DNA from: Paludibacteraceae bacterium
Lineage (GTDB): Bacteria; Bacteroidota; Bacteroidia; Bacteroidales; Paludibacteraceae
DNA: 15,263 nt
Assembly (NCBI GenBank): GCA_016292775.1
Contig: JAEDFN010000044.1
Location: forward strand, 1 to 15,263
Direction: 5' to 3'
Below, one piece after another: positions 1-6,034 of the stretch; the first letter of the stretch is position 1, and the number at the start of each line of letters is the position of its first letter. The notes below the pieces were generated by a model. It saw only the letters and a list, made by a program, of their open reading frames with translations, searched no databases and was not told the DNA's origin. The translations under genes and the position numbers were made by a program.

Positions 1-1
1 G

Positions 2-196
2 TCGTATTTTGAAAAGGAGTTTGCTCCTTTGTACTCCGCGAAGGGTAAACATGCAATCCCCATCCGTCTGATGGTATCTACTGCATGGAATCTGATGAAG
101 ATGATGAAGAAACTCAAGCATCTTTTTGCAGATTTTTGGATGACAATTTTAAACTACCTATATCAGCCTATGTTCCAGGCTGCGTACCAAAGGTAG
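2..196 (+). pseudogene. IS5/IS4-superfamily transposase relic, core deleted
   Basis: An open frame enters at the left edge and stops at TAG 194-196 (64 codons visible). Codons 2-25 (YFEKEFAPLYSAKGKHAIPI, then RLMV) look like the N-terminal DUF772-type region of IS5/IS4-superfamily DDE transposases. From codon 26 the sequence jumps to residues typical of the extreme C-terminus of the same proteins (TAWNLMKMMKKLKHLF), with no DDE catalytic core between. The switch falls near 76/77 and keeps the frame. I read this as an internally deleted, inactive copy. The family call rests on recalled family resemblance. The true start and left inverted repeat lie outside the window, and I could not place a right inverted repeat. 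Confidence 0.65.
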
Positions 197-234
197 AAAT
201 TAAGGAGCGACTAATTAAAAAAATTAAAAAAATG

Positions 235-265
235 ATTGTCATTATGAAATTTATATTTATATTTG
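235..265 (+). promoter_or_regulatory. Possible promoter for the 455-1051 lipoprotein gene
   Basis: TATATTTG at 258-265 fits the Bacteroidota -7 consensus TAnnTTTG. It is preceded, 19 bases upstream, by ATTG (235-238), three of four matches to the -33 TTTG. Transcription would begin near 272 and give a leader of about 180 bases. The surroundings are very A/T-rich, so a chance match is possible. Confidence 0.35.
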
Positions 266-334
266 CATAACAAAATTAAAGCATTATGTATGTGAATAAT
301 TCAAGATACATATTATTATGTTGTTTAGCCTTTA

Positions 335-377
335 AACTACTCAGGGCGTGGTAGTTATGTGATATCACTCCATGCCC
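335..377 (+). other. Structured leader: hairpin with competing stem
   Basis: This lies in the 258-base gene-free stretch between the transposase relic and the lipoprotein gene. GGGCGTGG (344-351) can pair with CCATGCCC (370-377) with one G-U pair, extended inward by AGT/ACT (353-355 with 367-369). AACTAC (335-340) can instead pair with GTAGTT (351-356), so the two stems are mutually exclusive. There is no T-tract after it, so it is not a classic terminator. It matches no riboswitch class I know. It could be a leader structure or a remnant of an insertion-sequence end. Confidence 0.35.
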
Positions 378-454
378 GAAAGACAAATGAATTTTAATTA
401 ATTAAGGTCTTATTTTTATAAATTTATTGTTTCACCTAATAAATAGATTGTGAT

Positions 455-1051
455 ATGAAAAAGATTTATTTAATGTTATTGATTTCTTCGTCATTATTGA
501 TTTTATCTTCTTGTACAAAGAAACCAATATATAAGTTTACTGATTATATGTCAATAAATTATTTGTATGATTATTTGCCGTATACAAAAGGACAATTGTT
601 ATTATTTACCAATGAAAACAAAACAGATTCGTGTGTTTTTACTGTTAAAAATATAGAACGCTACTTGTATATAGATACTGTTTGTTCATATAATCCAATG
701 TGCAATTGTGCATGGGGATATGGTCATGCCTATGCTAATGCAACATTTATAGATGATGATACGACAACATACCAACCATATGATTTTTGGGTAGAGATTT
801 TTGACGAAAGTGTATTTGATAGAGAGTGTCAATTTTCTTATACTTTTTATCACAGTACAACTCGCACTGGCAATAATGAAGGGAATATTTTATTAGACGA
901 CATTCAATTTTATTTATTACCGGAATTAATTGCGTATGATACAAAAAATACAACAGAAGAATATGCTAAATGTGTAAATGGAGTTGGAGTAACAATGTTT
1001 ACAGATGCTGACGGCAAAAAATGGTATTTCGATTCCGTATTATCAGAATAA
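455..1051 (+). CDS. Lipoprotein of unknown function
   Basis: The 198-residue product starts with a lipoprotein signal peptide: Lys2-Lys3, a hydrophobic stretch at 4-17, and lipobox LSSC with Cys20 as the lipidated residue. It is therefore expected to be anchored in the inner or outer membrane. The mature part contains Cys60, Cys77, Cys83, Cys85, Cys125 and Cys173, including a tight CNC pair at 83-85. An early PYTKGQLLLF stretch and a late FTDADGKKWYF stretch resemble small Bacteroidota lipoproteins with beta-rich folds, but I cannot name a family. It is a single gene, flanked upstream by a transposase relic and downstream by the 1099-1138 palindrome. The AT-rich sequence and the relic next to it would fit accessory, possibly transferred, DNA. 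Start chosen because the signal peptide begins exactly at this ATG. Confidence 0.75.
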   Translation: MKKIYLMLLISSSLLILSSCTKKPIYKFTDYMSINYLYDYLPYTKGQLLLFTNENKTDSCVFTVKNIERYLYIDTVCSYNPMCNCAWGYGHAYANATFIDDDTTTYQPYDFWVEIFDESVFDRECQFSYTFYHSTTRTGNNEGNILLDDIQFYLLPELIAYDTKNTTEEYAKCVNGVGVTMFTDADGKKWYFDSVLSE

Positions 1052-1098
1052 ATAGTCAATAATCGTTAAATATATAAGTCCACACCCCCGTGTTGAAG

Positions 1099-1138
1099 TG
1101 CACCCCGAAAGTTTTTTGCAAAAAACTTTCGGGGTGCA
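1099..1138. terminator. Perfect 40-bp palindrome, likely bidirectional terminator
   Basis: The left arm TGCACCCCGAAAGTTTTTT (1099-1117) and its exact reverse complement (1120-1138) are separated by only GC. This gives a 19-bp perfect stem. It lies between two convergent genes (stops at 1051 + and 1228 -), where a two-way terminator is expected. No T-tract follows outside the stem on either strand; the T/A runs are at the tip. The arm also resembles an insertion-sequence terminal repeat, so an inserted or relic origin is possible. Confidence 0.55.
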
Positions 1139-1227
1139 TTATATCTACAAAGAAAAGGGAGAAAAAATATTATGCTGCAATGATTAAATACATAAACTTG
1201 TTGGGTGATGGTTATAATGCTTAATTA

Positions 1228-1863
1228 TTATTCATCCAACGAAGGAGTTATATAATACTCCTGTATATACGGTAAAATTTCTTTATCGAAAATGTCCCTA
1301 CGCATAATCCTATAATGCGGATGATAAGCAACACCATAACTTTTACTATGATGCATTACATATTTTCCGGCATCAAGAAGAGAATCTATAGAGCATTTAT
1401 CACTCTGATAATTCGGTAAGTTAAGATTCATATCATCAATAACCCCAACAATTTTCTTCCATTCCTTGCACCATTCGTCATGAGAAAGTCCCTCAATATC
1501 CTTTACGCTGCGTAAAAAAGCCGACAAGTACGCGTTAAAAGGCACTATGCTATCTCTGATAACATCAAGACTTACACGCACATAATTATGTTTATACCCT
1601 GTAGACTCGTAGAGTAAAACAGCCGTATCATCGTGCATATTTTCAAGCTCGTACAATAAATATTCTTTAGCGGCTATAGAATCGGTAACGATATGTCCCG
1701 GGCCGAAATAGTCTTGAAAAAAGCACTTATACAAATCCTGTAAAGTGGATTTCGGATAATTCTTCATTTGATTATCCACTGCGGAACGGATAAGAGCATC
1801 CGAATTGTCGTTGCAAGAGAGCAATACAAATGCAAGAGAAATAATAAAAAATACCTTCTTCAT
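1228..1863 (-). CDS. Conserved-looking lipoprotein downstream of rprY
   Basis: The 211-residue product has a lipoprotein signal peptide (KK at 2-3, hydrophobic 4-15, lipobox LLSC with Cys17). The mature protein looks like one globular domain rich in aromatic and charged residues. Notable patches are FGPGH at 53-57 and YHPHYR at 180-185, with His-His at 171-172; these could be metal or active-site residues, but that is inference. I do not recognise a named family, though similar proteins occur in Bacteroidales as far as I recall. The frame stays open to 2028, but that extension runs inside rprY; the ATG at 1861-1863 starts a proper signal peptide and is preferred. It directly follows rprXY and is separated from rprY by a terminator-like hairpin, so it may be made by read-through. 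Confidence 0.75.
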   Translation of the reverse strand: MKKVFFIISLAFVLLSCNDNSDALIRSAVDNQMKNYPKSTLQDLYKCFFQDYFGPGHIVTDSIAAKEYLLYELENMHDDTAVLLYESTGYKHNYVRVSLDVIRDSIVPFNAYLSAFLRSVKDIEGLSHDEWCKEWKKIVGVIDDMNLNLPNYQSDKCSIDSLLDAGKYVMHHSKSYGVAYHPHYRIMRRDIFDKEILPYIQEYYITPSLDE

Positions 1864-1866
1864 AAT

Positions 1867-1897
1867 AAAAAAAAGCACGACAATGAGATGCCGTGCT
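1867..1897 (-). terminator. Intrinsic terminator/attenuator between rprY and the lipoprotein
   Basis: Read on the minus strand, AGCACG (1897-1892) pairs with CGTGCT (1879-1874); after one mismatch two more inner pairs form (1881-1882 with 1889-1890). The hairpin is followed at once by eight T (1874-1867), then ATT and the lipoprotein ATG at 1863. This is a textbook rho-independent terminator, 15 bases after the rprY stop. Its position so close to the next start suggests partial read-through or attenuation rather than simple termination. Confidence 0.7.
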
Positions 1898-1912
1898 ATA
1901 TTAAAGAAAAAA

Positions 1913-2602
1913 TTAATCAGGAACGACGAGTTTATAACCCTTACCATGGATATTAATAATTTCCACATTAGGATCGAATTTAAGAATTTTACGGAGTTTG
2001 GTAATATAAACATCCATACTGCGAGCATTGAAATAGTTATCCTCTACCCAAATAGTTTTTAGAGCATAGTTACGCTCGAGCATACTATTGGAGTTTTGCA
2101 CCAATAGAGTCAACAATTCGCTCTCTTTAGTAGTAAGTTTAATTTGTTTATCATCAACGATAATGACTTGTTTTTGAGTATCGAAAATCATCTTACCGAG
2201 ACGATATTCATTACCGCTTTTATTCTTTTTACCGCTAATTCTACGCATAATAGCTTCGATACGGAAAGTAAGTTCTTCCATAGAGAAAGGCTTTGTAATA
2301 TAATCATCGGCACCGATTTTGAAACCTTCGAGTACATCCTCTTTCAGTGATTTTGCGGTAAGAAAAACAATAGGCACGATACCATTAATCTTTCTTATAT
2401 CATGAGCCAAAGAGAAGCCATCTTTTTTAGGCATCATAACATCAAGAATACAGAGATCAATTTTTTCATTCATAAAGGCTTGATAACCTGCTTCGCCATC
2501 GGACATTAAGATAACGTCGTATCCTTTAGCTTGCAGATATTCGCGAAGAAGCATACCTAAATTCTCATCATCTTCGCATAGTAAAATCTTGAGTTTTTCC
2601 AT
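1913..2602 (-). CDS. rprY: OmpR-family response regulator RprY
   Basis: This 229-residue protein is a DNA-binding response regulator that acts in the cytoplasm on promoters controlled by its partner kinase. The receiver domain (about 4-118) has the acidic pocket Asp11-Asp12, the phosphoacceptor Asp54 in LDVMMPKKDG, Thr82 in FLTAK and Lys104 in ITKPF. A winged-helix DNA-binding domain follows (about 132-227), with typical stretches LTTKESELL, RSMDVYITKLRK and IINIHGKGYKL. Length and sequence closely match RprY of Bacteroides as I remember it. It lies 67 bases downstream of the kinase gene, in the same direction, so the two are very probably cotranscribed. The ATG at 2600-2602 gives the complete receiver domain. 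Confidence 0.92.
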   Translation of the reverse strand: MEKLKILLCEDDENLGMLLREYLQAKGYDVILMSDGEAGYQAFMNEKIDLCILDVMMPKKDGFSLAHDIRKINGIVPIVFLTAKSLKEDVLEGFKIGADDYITKPFSMEELTFRIEAIMRRISGKKNKSGNEYRLGKMIFDTQKQVIIVDDKQIKLTTKESELLTLLVQNSNSMLERNYALKTIWVEDNYFNARSMDVYITKLRKILKFDPNVEIINIHGKGYKLVVPD

Positions 2603-2612
2603 TTCGAACTAT

Positions 2613-2650
2613 ATTATTTATTCAACATTATTTATTCTATTATTTATACA
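2613..2650. repeat. Three direct repeats of ATTATTTATWC between rprX and rprY
   Basis: ATTATTTATTC occurs at 2613-2623 and 2627-2637, and ATTATTTATAC at 2639-2649. The starts are 14 and 12 bases apart. ATTCAACATT also occurs twice (2620-2629 and 2672-2681), the second copy at the 3' end of rprX. The cluster fills most of the 67-base gap between kinase and regulator. It may be replication slippage in A/T-rich DNA or a binding site array. Confidence 0.6.
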
Positions 2651-2669
2651 ATCATCAATCGTAGTCTAC

Positions 2670-4154
2670 TCATTCAACATTTGGAATGTCAAAAATAAAT
2701 TTTGTACCCACATTTACTTTCGACTCTACTTTAATAGACCCGTGATGATCGTTTACAATTTTTTTGACGTAAGCCAAACCGAGGCCAAAGCCCTTTACAT
2801 CATGGCGATTTCCGGTAGGAACGCGGTAAAACTTGTCAAATATATGTTTTTGATACTCTTTTTTAATTCCAATACCATTATCTTCTATTGAGATAAAAAT
2901 TCTATTTTTCTTATTCCAAGTAGAGATAGTAATAATCAGAGGCACATCCGTACGTGAATATTTCACTGCATTATCCATCAAATTGTAAATAACATTACTG
3001 AAATGGAGTTCGTCAATCATTGCGAAAGCATTCACAGCACATAAATTGACCACCAATTTTCCACCGAGATTTTCCAATTTCAATGAATAATTTTTAGAGA
3101 TAGTTTCAATAAGTTCGTTAACATTATCCTCTTTGAAGACGAGGTTTGTTTTCTCCTTTTCAAAGACGGAAGTCTGCAACACCTTTTCAACTTGGTTTGA
3201 TAATCGTTTTGTTTCTTCTTTAATCACTTGAGAGATGCGGGCCAACATTTGCGGAGATTTAACCACATTAGGGTCGTTTAGCATTTGAGAAGCCAAAGAG
3301 ATAGAAGAGACCGGAGTTTTTAACTCATGAGTCATATTATTAACGAAGTCATTCTTCACCTCATACATCCATCGTTGTTTAAAGATATATATTATGGTAA
3401 TAATACAAATTACCAAAAGCACCAAAGTAACTAAAAGAGATGGGAGCACCATTTTAATACTTTGATTTAAGAAAATATGTTCATCCGGGAAATAGAGATA
3501 TAAGTAATAAGGATATCTGCTATTTTCAGAAGGGAACAACCTTTGTTTATAGCAATCTCCGGTAACATCAAATGGCACCTCATTGAAAGTATGTATATGT
3601 TTTCCCCATTTATCCGCCACTGCGAATTGGAAATCTAAAGTAACCCCATTATTACGAAGGTTATAGTTCAGAGTTTTCCTCATATATTCAGGATCTATCC
3701 TGGAGGTAATATTGTAATTCGGGGCATCGTTGAGCAAACGAGCCGTCACCACATCGATTAATTTTTTTGAACGAAGAAATTGTCTATACTTCTGCTCGGT
3801 AAAAGATTGGTCGGCATCATCAGAGCGGAGTTTGTAACTTGGTACGAGGATAGAGTCATCAGTTTGAAATACACTCTGCATACCGCGCACTTCAACATTC
3901 ACACTTTCGAACAACTCTTTTAATTCTCGGCCCTCCGGGGTGTCGCTATTGACAATATCTTCTATATACGTCATCACCTCCTCTTCTTCTACTGATTCGG
4001 CAGTGCGAAACATACTTCTTTGCACTGCGTCTTGGAAGCGAGTCCTTATCAAATCATCTGTTTGAACAATGTATCTTAATTGCAAAAAAAGCAACACAAC
4101 AAACATTAAAAACATCAAACATATGATAATCCAAATTGTATTTTTACGTAACAA
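2670..4154 (-). CDS. rprX: Sensor histidine kinase RprX
   Basis: This 494-residue inner-membrane kinase is predicted to sense an envelope signal and phosphorylate RprY. It has a first membrane segment at about 7-28, a periplasmic sensor region of about 200 residues with no domain I recognise, and a second membrane segment at about 236-258. The HisKA domain has His276 in NNMTHELKTP. The ATPase domain has an N box (NVIYNLMDNAVKYS, 387-400), G1 DNGIGI (425-430), an F box (FDKFYRV) and G2 GFGLGL (455-460). All catalytic motifs are intact. The start is TTG (4154-4152): no ATG or GTG lies between it and the in-frame TAA at 4178-4176, and the first internal Met usable as an alternative would disturb the first membrane segment. 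The stop is TGA at 2670-2672. Confidence 0.9.
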   Translation of the reverse strand: MLRKNTIWIIICLMFLMFVVLLFLQLRYIVQTDDLIRTRFQDAVQRSMFRTAESVEEEEVMTYIEDIVNSDTPEGRELKELFESVNVEVRGMQSVFQTDDSILVPSYKLRSDDADQSFTEQKYRQFLRSKKLIDVVTARLLNDAPNYNITSRIDPEYMRKTLNYNLRNNGVTLDFQFAVADKWGKHIHTFNEVPFDVTGDCYKQRLFPSENSRYPYYLYLYFPDEHIFLNQSIKMVLPSLLVTLVLLVICIITIIYIFKQRWMYEVKNDFVNNMTHELKTPVSSISLASQMLNDPNVVKSPQMLARISQVIKEETKRLSNQVEKVLQTSVFEKEKTNLVFKEDNVNELIETISKNYSLKLENLGGKLVVNLCAVNAFAMIDELHFSNVIYNLMDNAVKYSRTDVPLIITISTWNKKNRIFISIEDNGIGIKKEYQKHIFDKFYRVPTGNRHDVKGFGLGLAYVKKIVNDHHGSIKVESKVNVGTKFIFDIPNVE

Positions 4155-4239
4155 TGCCTTTTGTAATTTTTTAAATTAATCATTAAAAAAGGTTTACTGC
4201 TTTTATCGAATAACGGAAAAGGAGTACCATTTTATTGTG

Positions 4240-4247
4240 CAAAGGTA
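4240..4247 (-). promoter_or_regulatory. Possible -7 box for rprX
   Basis: The minus strand reads TACCTTTG then CA, matching the Bacteroidota -7 consensus TAnnTTTG. It lies about 86 bases before the rprX start, in the 229-base gap. No TTTG is present at the -33 spacing, so support is partial. The gap otherwise holds an A/T-rich terminator candidate (4322-4345) and a pure-purine run on the plus strand. Confidence 0.35.
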
Positions 4248-4321
4248 AAAAAAATAATCGGAATTTATTGAATTATTAACTATTTTTAACTACTAAATAA
4301 TCCCACTAAAGGGTGCAGGTC

Positions 4322-4345
4322 AAAAAAATAAAATTTCTGAATTTT
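4322..4345 (-). terminator. Weak terminator after the UPF0104 gene
   Basis: On the minus strand AAAATT (4345-4340) pairs with AATTTT (4335-4330) around a 4-base loop. An A (from t4329) and seven T (4328-4322) follow. The stem is all A/T and therefore weak, but the position, about 40 bases after the stop and ahead of the rprX promoter candidate, is right for separating the two units. Confidence 0.35.
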
Positions 4346-4383
4346 AATAAAAAAAGGGGGGATAAAAAGAAGAAAAAAGGGAA

Positions 4384-5370
4384 TTATTTTATAACCTTAA
4401 AATGCGATAGGATAAAGCCCACACAAATAGGAATACCATTATTTACAATCCACAAAAAAAGAGTGGCGATGATAACGGCGGGAGCAGCCACGCCCATCGG
4501 CTCAAAAAGCAATAAAGCATACCCTGCCCGAGTGGCGGCTTCAGAGGCGGAAATTGTAGGAGTGATAGTTGTAAAAAGATAAACAATAGGAATAACAAGC
4601 AGGGCATTTACGATAGTTATTTGACTTGAAAAAAAAGATAATATTATAGCATATTGCGAGAAGAAAACAACATATCGCAATAAAGAAAGAAGAGTGATTT
4701 TCAGCAACATAAGATAATTCATTTTCGACATTTCAGAAAATAGATTATAGAGGAACTTATTACGTATTTTCTCGAAATGAATCTTACTCATCACAAAAGG
4801 CAGCAAAAGGATAAGAACGAAAGCGGATGAAATAATTAAGAACAGTAAATAGAAATAATATTTATTTACTATTTGAATACCGAAAGCACTGATATAATGT
4901 ATTAGGGCAAACACTCCGAAAACAACGATAACGAGCGATAGCATGGCAGAGCCTATCATTCCGAGCATCACCGCCTCAACTTTATTTTTCAAGCCGAGGT
5001 AAGCGGCGCGTACGGGGTAATCTCCAAGGCGATTGGGAGTAATAATAGCCCCCACATTACCGACAAAAGTAGAAATTATTGCGCTACGCAAAGAGATATT
5101 GGCGATACCGGATATAGAGACCTTCCATTTCAACGCCTCCAAAAGATAATTTACGGGGAAGAGCAATAAGATAACAATGAGTCCTACACATTGAGAATAA
5201 GTGATATTCCGAATGCAAGCAAAAAGCAAATCATAATCATCAAAAGTAGCCAATTTATATATTACCACAAAATAAGCCACCACCAGTACAGCCCACTTTA
5301 CAAAAGAAAAAAGCCTGCTTTGATGATTATTATTTTCTACTAATAGACTATCATTCTCAATATTTTTCAT
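4384..5370 (-). CDS. UPF0104/LPG-synthase-type integral membrane protein
   Basis: This 328-residue inner-membrane protein has about seven or eight hydrophobic segments (roughly 22-40, 59-80, 95-112, 136-160, 170-194, 221-250, 255-272, 293-320). The signature stretches TPNRLGDYPVRAAYL (111-125) and PTISASEAATRAG (271-283) fit the membrane part of lysylphosphatidylglycerol synthases (PF03706, UPF0104), a family also described as flippase-like. The soluble aminoacyl-transferase domain of MprF is absent, so lysyl-PG synthesis is unlikely; movement of a lipid-linked substrate is an inference from the family. The frame stays open to a TTG at 5409 that overlaps the gtrA-like stop, but the ATG at 5370 is preferred. 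It lies 35 bases after the GtrA-family gene in the same direction, so the two probably form one operon. Confidence 0.8.
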   Translation of the reverse strand: MKNIENDSLLVENNNHQSRLFSFVKWAVLVVAYFVVIYKLATFDDYDLLFACIRNITYSQCVGLIVILLLFPVNYLLEALKWKVSISGIANISLRSAIISTFVGNVGAIITPNRLGDYPVRAAYLGLKNKVEAVMLGMIGSAMLSLVIVVFGVFALIHYISAFGIQIVNKYYFYLLFLIISSAFVLILLLPFVMSKIHFEKIRNKFLYNLFSEMSKMNYLMLLKITLLSLLRYVVFFSQYAIILSFFSSQITIVNALLVIPIVYLFTTITPTISASEAATRAGYALLLFEPMGVAAPAVIIATLFLWIVNNGIPICVGFILSHFKVIK

Positions 5371-5405
5371 AAAAACACACGAAATAAGCGAAAACGAAGC
5401 GCTTA

Positions 5406-5894
5406 TCAAGCTTTAAAAGTGAAGAATTTTTGCATTAAAAAGCTGAAAACTGTGGTAATTCCGGTAGTCAACATTTTTGAAGGAGTAGGATAAAAACCGC
5501 AATACTCCACAAAAAACTTTAGGCAAATATAGTTCAAAAGGATACAACCACAGACGACGAAGAGATAGCGAATTAACTGTATATGGCCTCTAACTATGGA
5601 CTCTTTAAAAGAGATGTACCTCGACAGCCAAAATCCCGACAAGAAAGTGATCGGGAAAGTAAAGATAAAAGAGGCAATATGGGCGGAAATAGCAATAGGG
5701 CCGATATGAACTATATTATGGCAAAAGATAAAATTGTAAAATACAAAATATAAGAACCAGTCGAATATCATATTAGCCACTCCGGACACGCCATAGCGAA
5801 AGAGTTGGAAAGGAATAATTTTCGAGAACGGCTTATGAAAAAAGGCCAGTAAACTGATAATATGCTTTTGTAAAAACCTATTTATCGGATTCAT
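5406..5894 (-). CDS. GtrA-family membrane protein
   Basis: This 162-residue membrane protein has four predicted helices (about 36-58, 67-90, 107-129, 141-160). It has the family hallmarks LFRYGVSGVANMIFD (31-45) near the start, a lone SRYISFK turn after helix 2 and a terminal QKFFTFKA. GtrA-family proteins take part in moving or supplying polyprenyl-phosphate-linked sugars across the inner membrane for surface polysaccharide or wall glycosylation; the substrate here is unknown. No glycosyltransferase gene is adjacent, unlike many gtrA loci. The partner is instead the flippase-like UPF0104 gene downstream. A TTG at 5930 in frame could extend it by 12 residues, but it sits inside the plus-strand promoter, so the ATG at 5892-5894 is chosen. 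Confidence 0.82.
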   Translation of the reverse strand: MNPINRFLQKHIISLLAFFHKPFSKIIPFQLFRYGVSGVANMIFDWFLYFVFYNFIFCHNIVHIGPIAISAHIASFIFTFPITFLSGFWLSRYISFKESIVRGHIQLIRYLFVVCGCILLNYICLKFFVEYCGFYPTPSKMLTTGITTVFSFLMQKFFTFKA

Positions 5895-5915
5895 TTGAAT
5901 AAAAATAAAAAAGTC

Positions 5916-5946
5916 TTTGTAGTTTGACAAAAAAACGCTACTTTTG
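5916..5946 (+). promoter_or_regulatory. Consensus promoter for rsmA
   Basis: TTTG (5916-5919), 19 bases of spacer, then TACTTTTG (5939-5946) match the Bacteroidota sigma-ABfr consensus exactly. Transcription would begin near 5953, leaving a leader of about 80 bases before the rsmA ATG at 6035. Confidence 0.65.
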
Positions 5947-5966
5947 TAGATTGTTTAAATCGCATG

Positions 5967-5974
5967 CAAAGTTA
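5967..5974 (-). promoter_or_regulatory. Possible -7 box for the gtrA-like operon
   Basis: The minus strand reads TAACTTTG then C, a full match to TAnnTTTG, 73 bases before the GtrA ATG. No TTTG is found at the -33 spacing. If used, transcription would start near 5960 and run leftward through the rsmA promoter. Confidence 0.35.
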
Positions 5975-6034
5975 CTAATAATTATTTGTATTTTTGTGAC
6001 TTTGAATAAAATAAAAAATAGTAAAAACGGCTAA

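Noticed and set aside
85..270. Open frame starting ATG at 85
   Set aside because: It overlaps the transposase relic in another frame, ends in low-complexity A/T sequence and has no recognisable domain.
271..278. Minus-strand TAATTTTG as a -7 box
   Set aside because: No TTTG at the -33 spacing and nothing but a dead transposase relic lies downstream.
335..377. Known riboswitch or tRNA-like RNA
   Set aside because: The stem sequences do not match TPP, SAM, cobalamin or preQ1 cores that I can recall, nor a cloverleaf.
1864..2028. N-terminal extension of the lipoprotein frame
   Set aside because: It runs through the rprY 3' end and terminator. The signal peptide and lipobox begin at the ATG at 1863.
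5371..5409. TTG start overlapping the gtrA-like stop for the UPF0104 gene
   Set aside because: The ATG at 5370 gives a full-length family member. The stop/start overlap is tempting for coupling but the extra 13 residues add nothing recognisable.
5895..5930. TTG start at 5930 for the GtrA-family gene
   Set aside because: The codon lies inside the consensus rsmA promoter, and the ATG at 5894 fits the family length.
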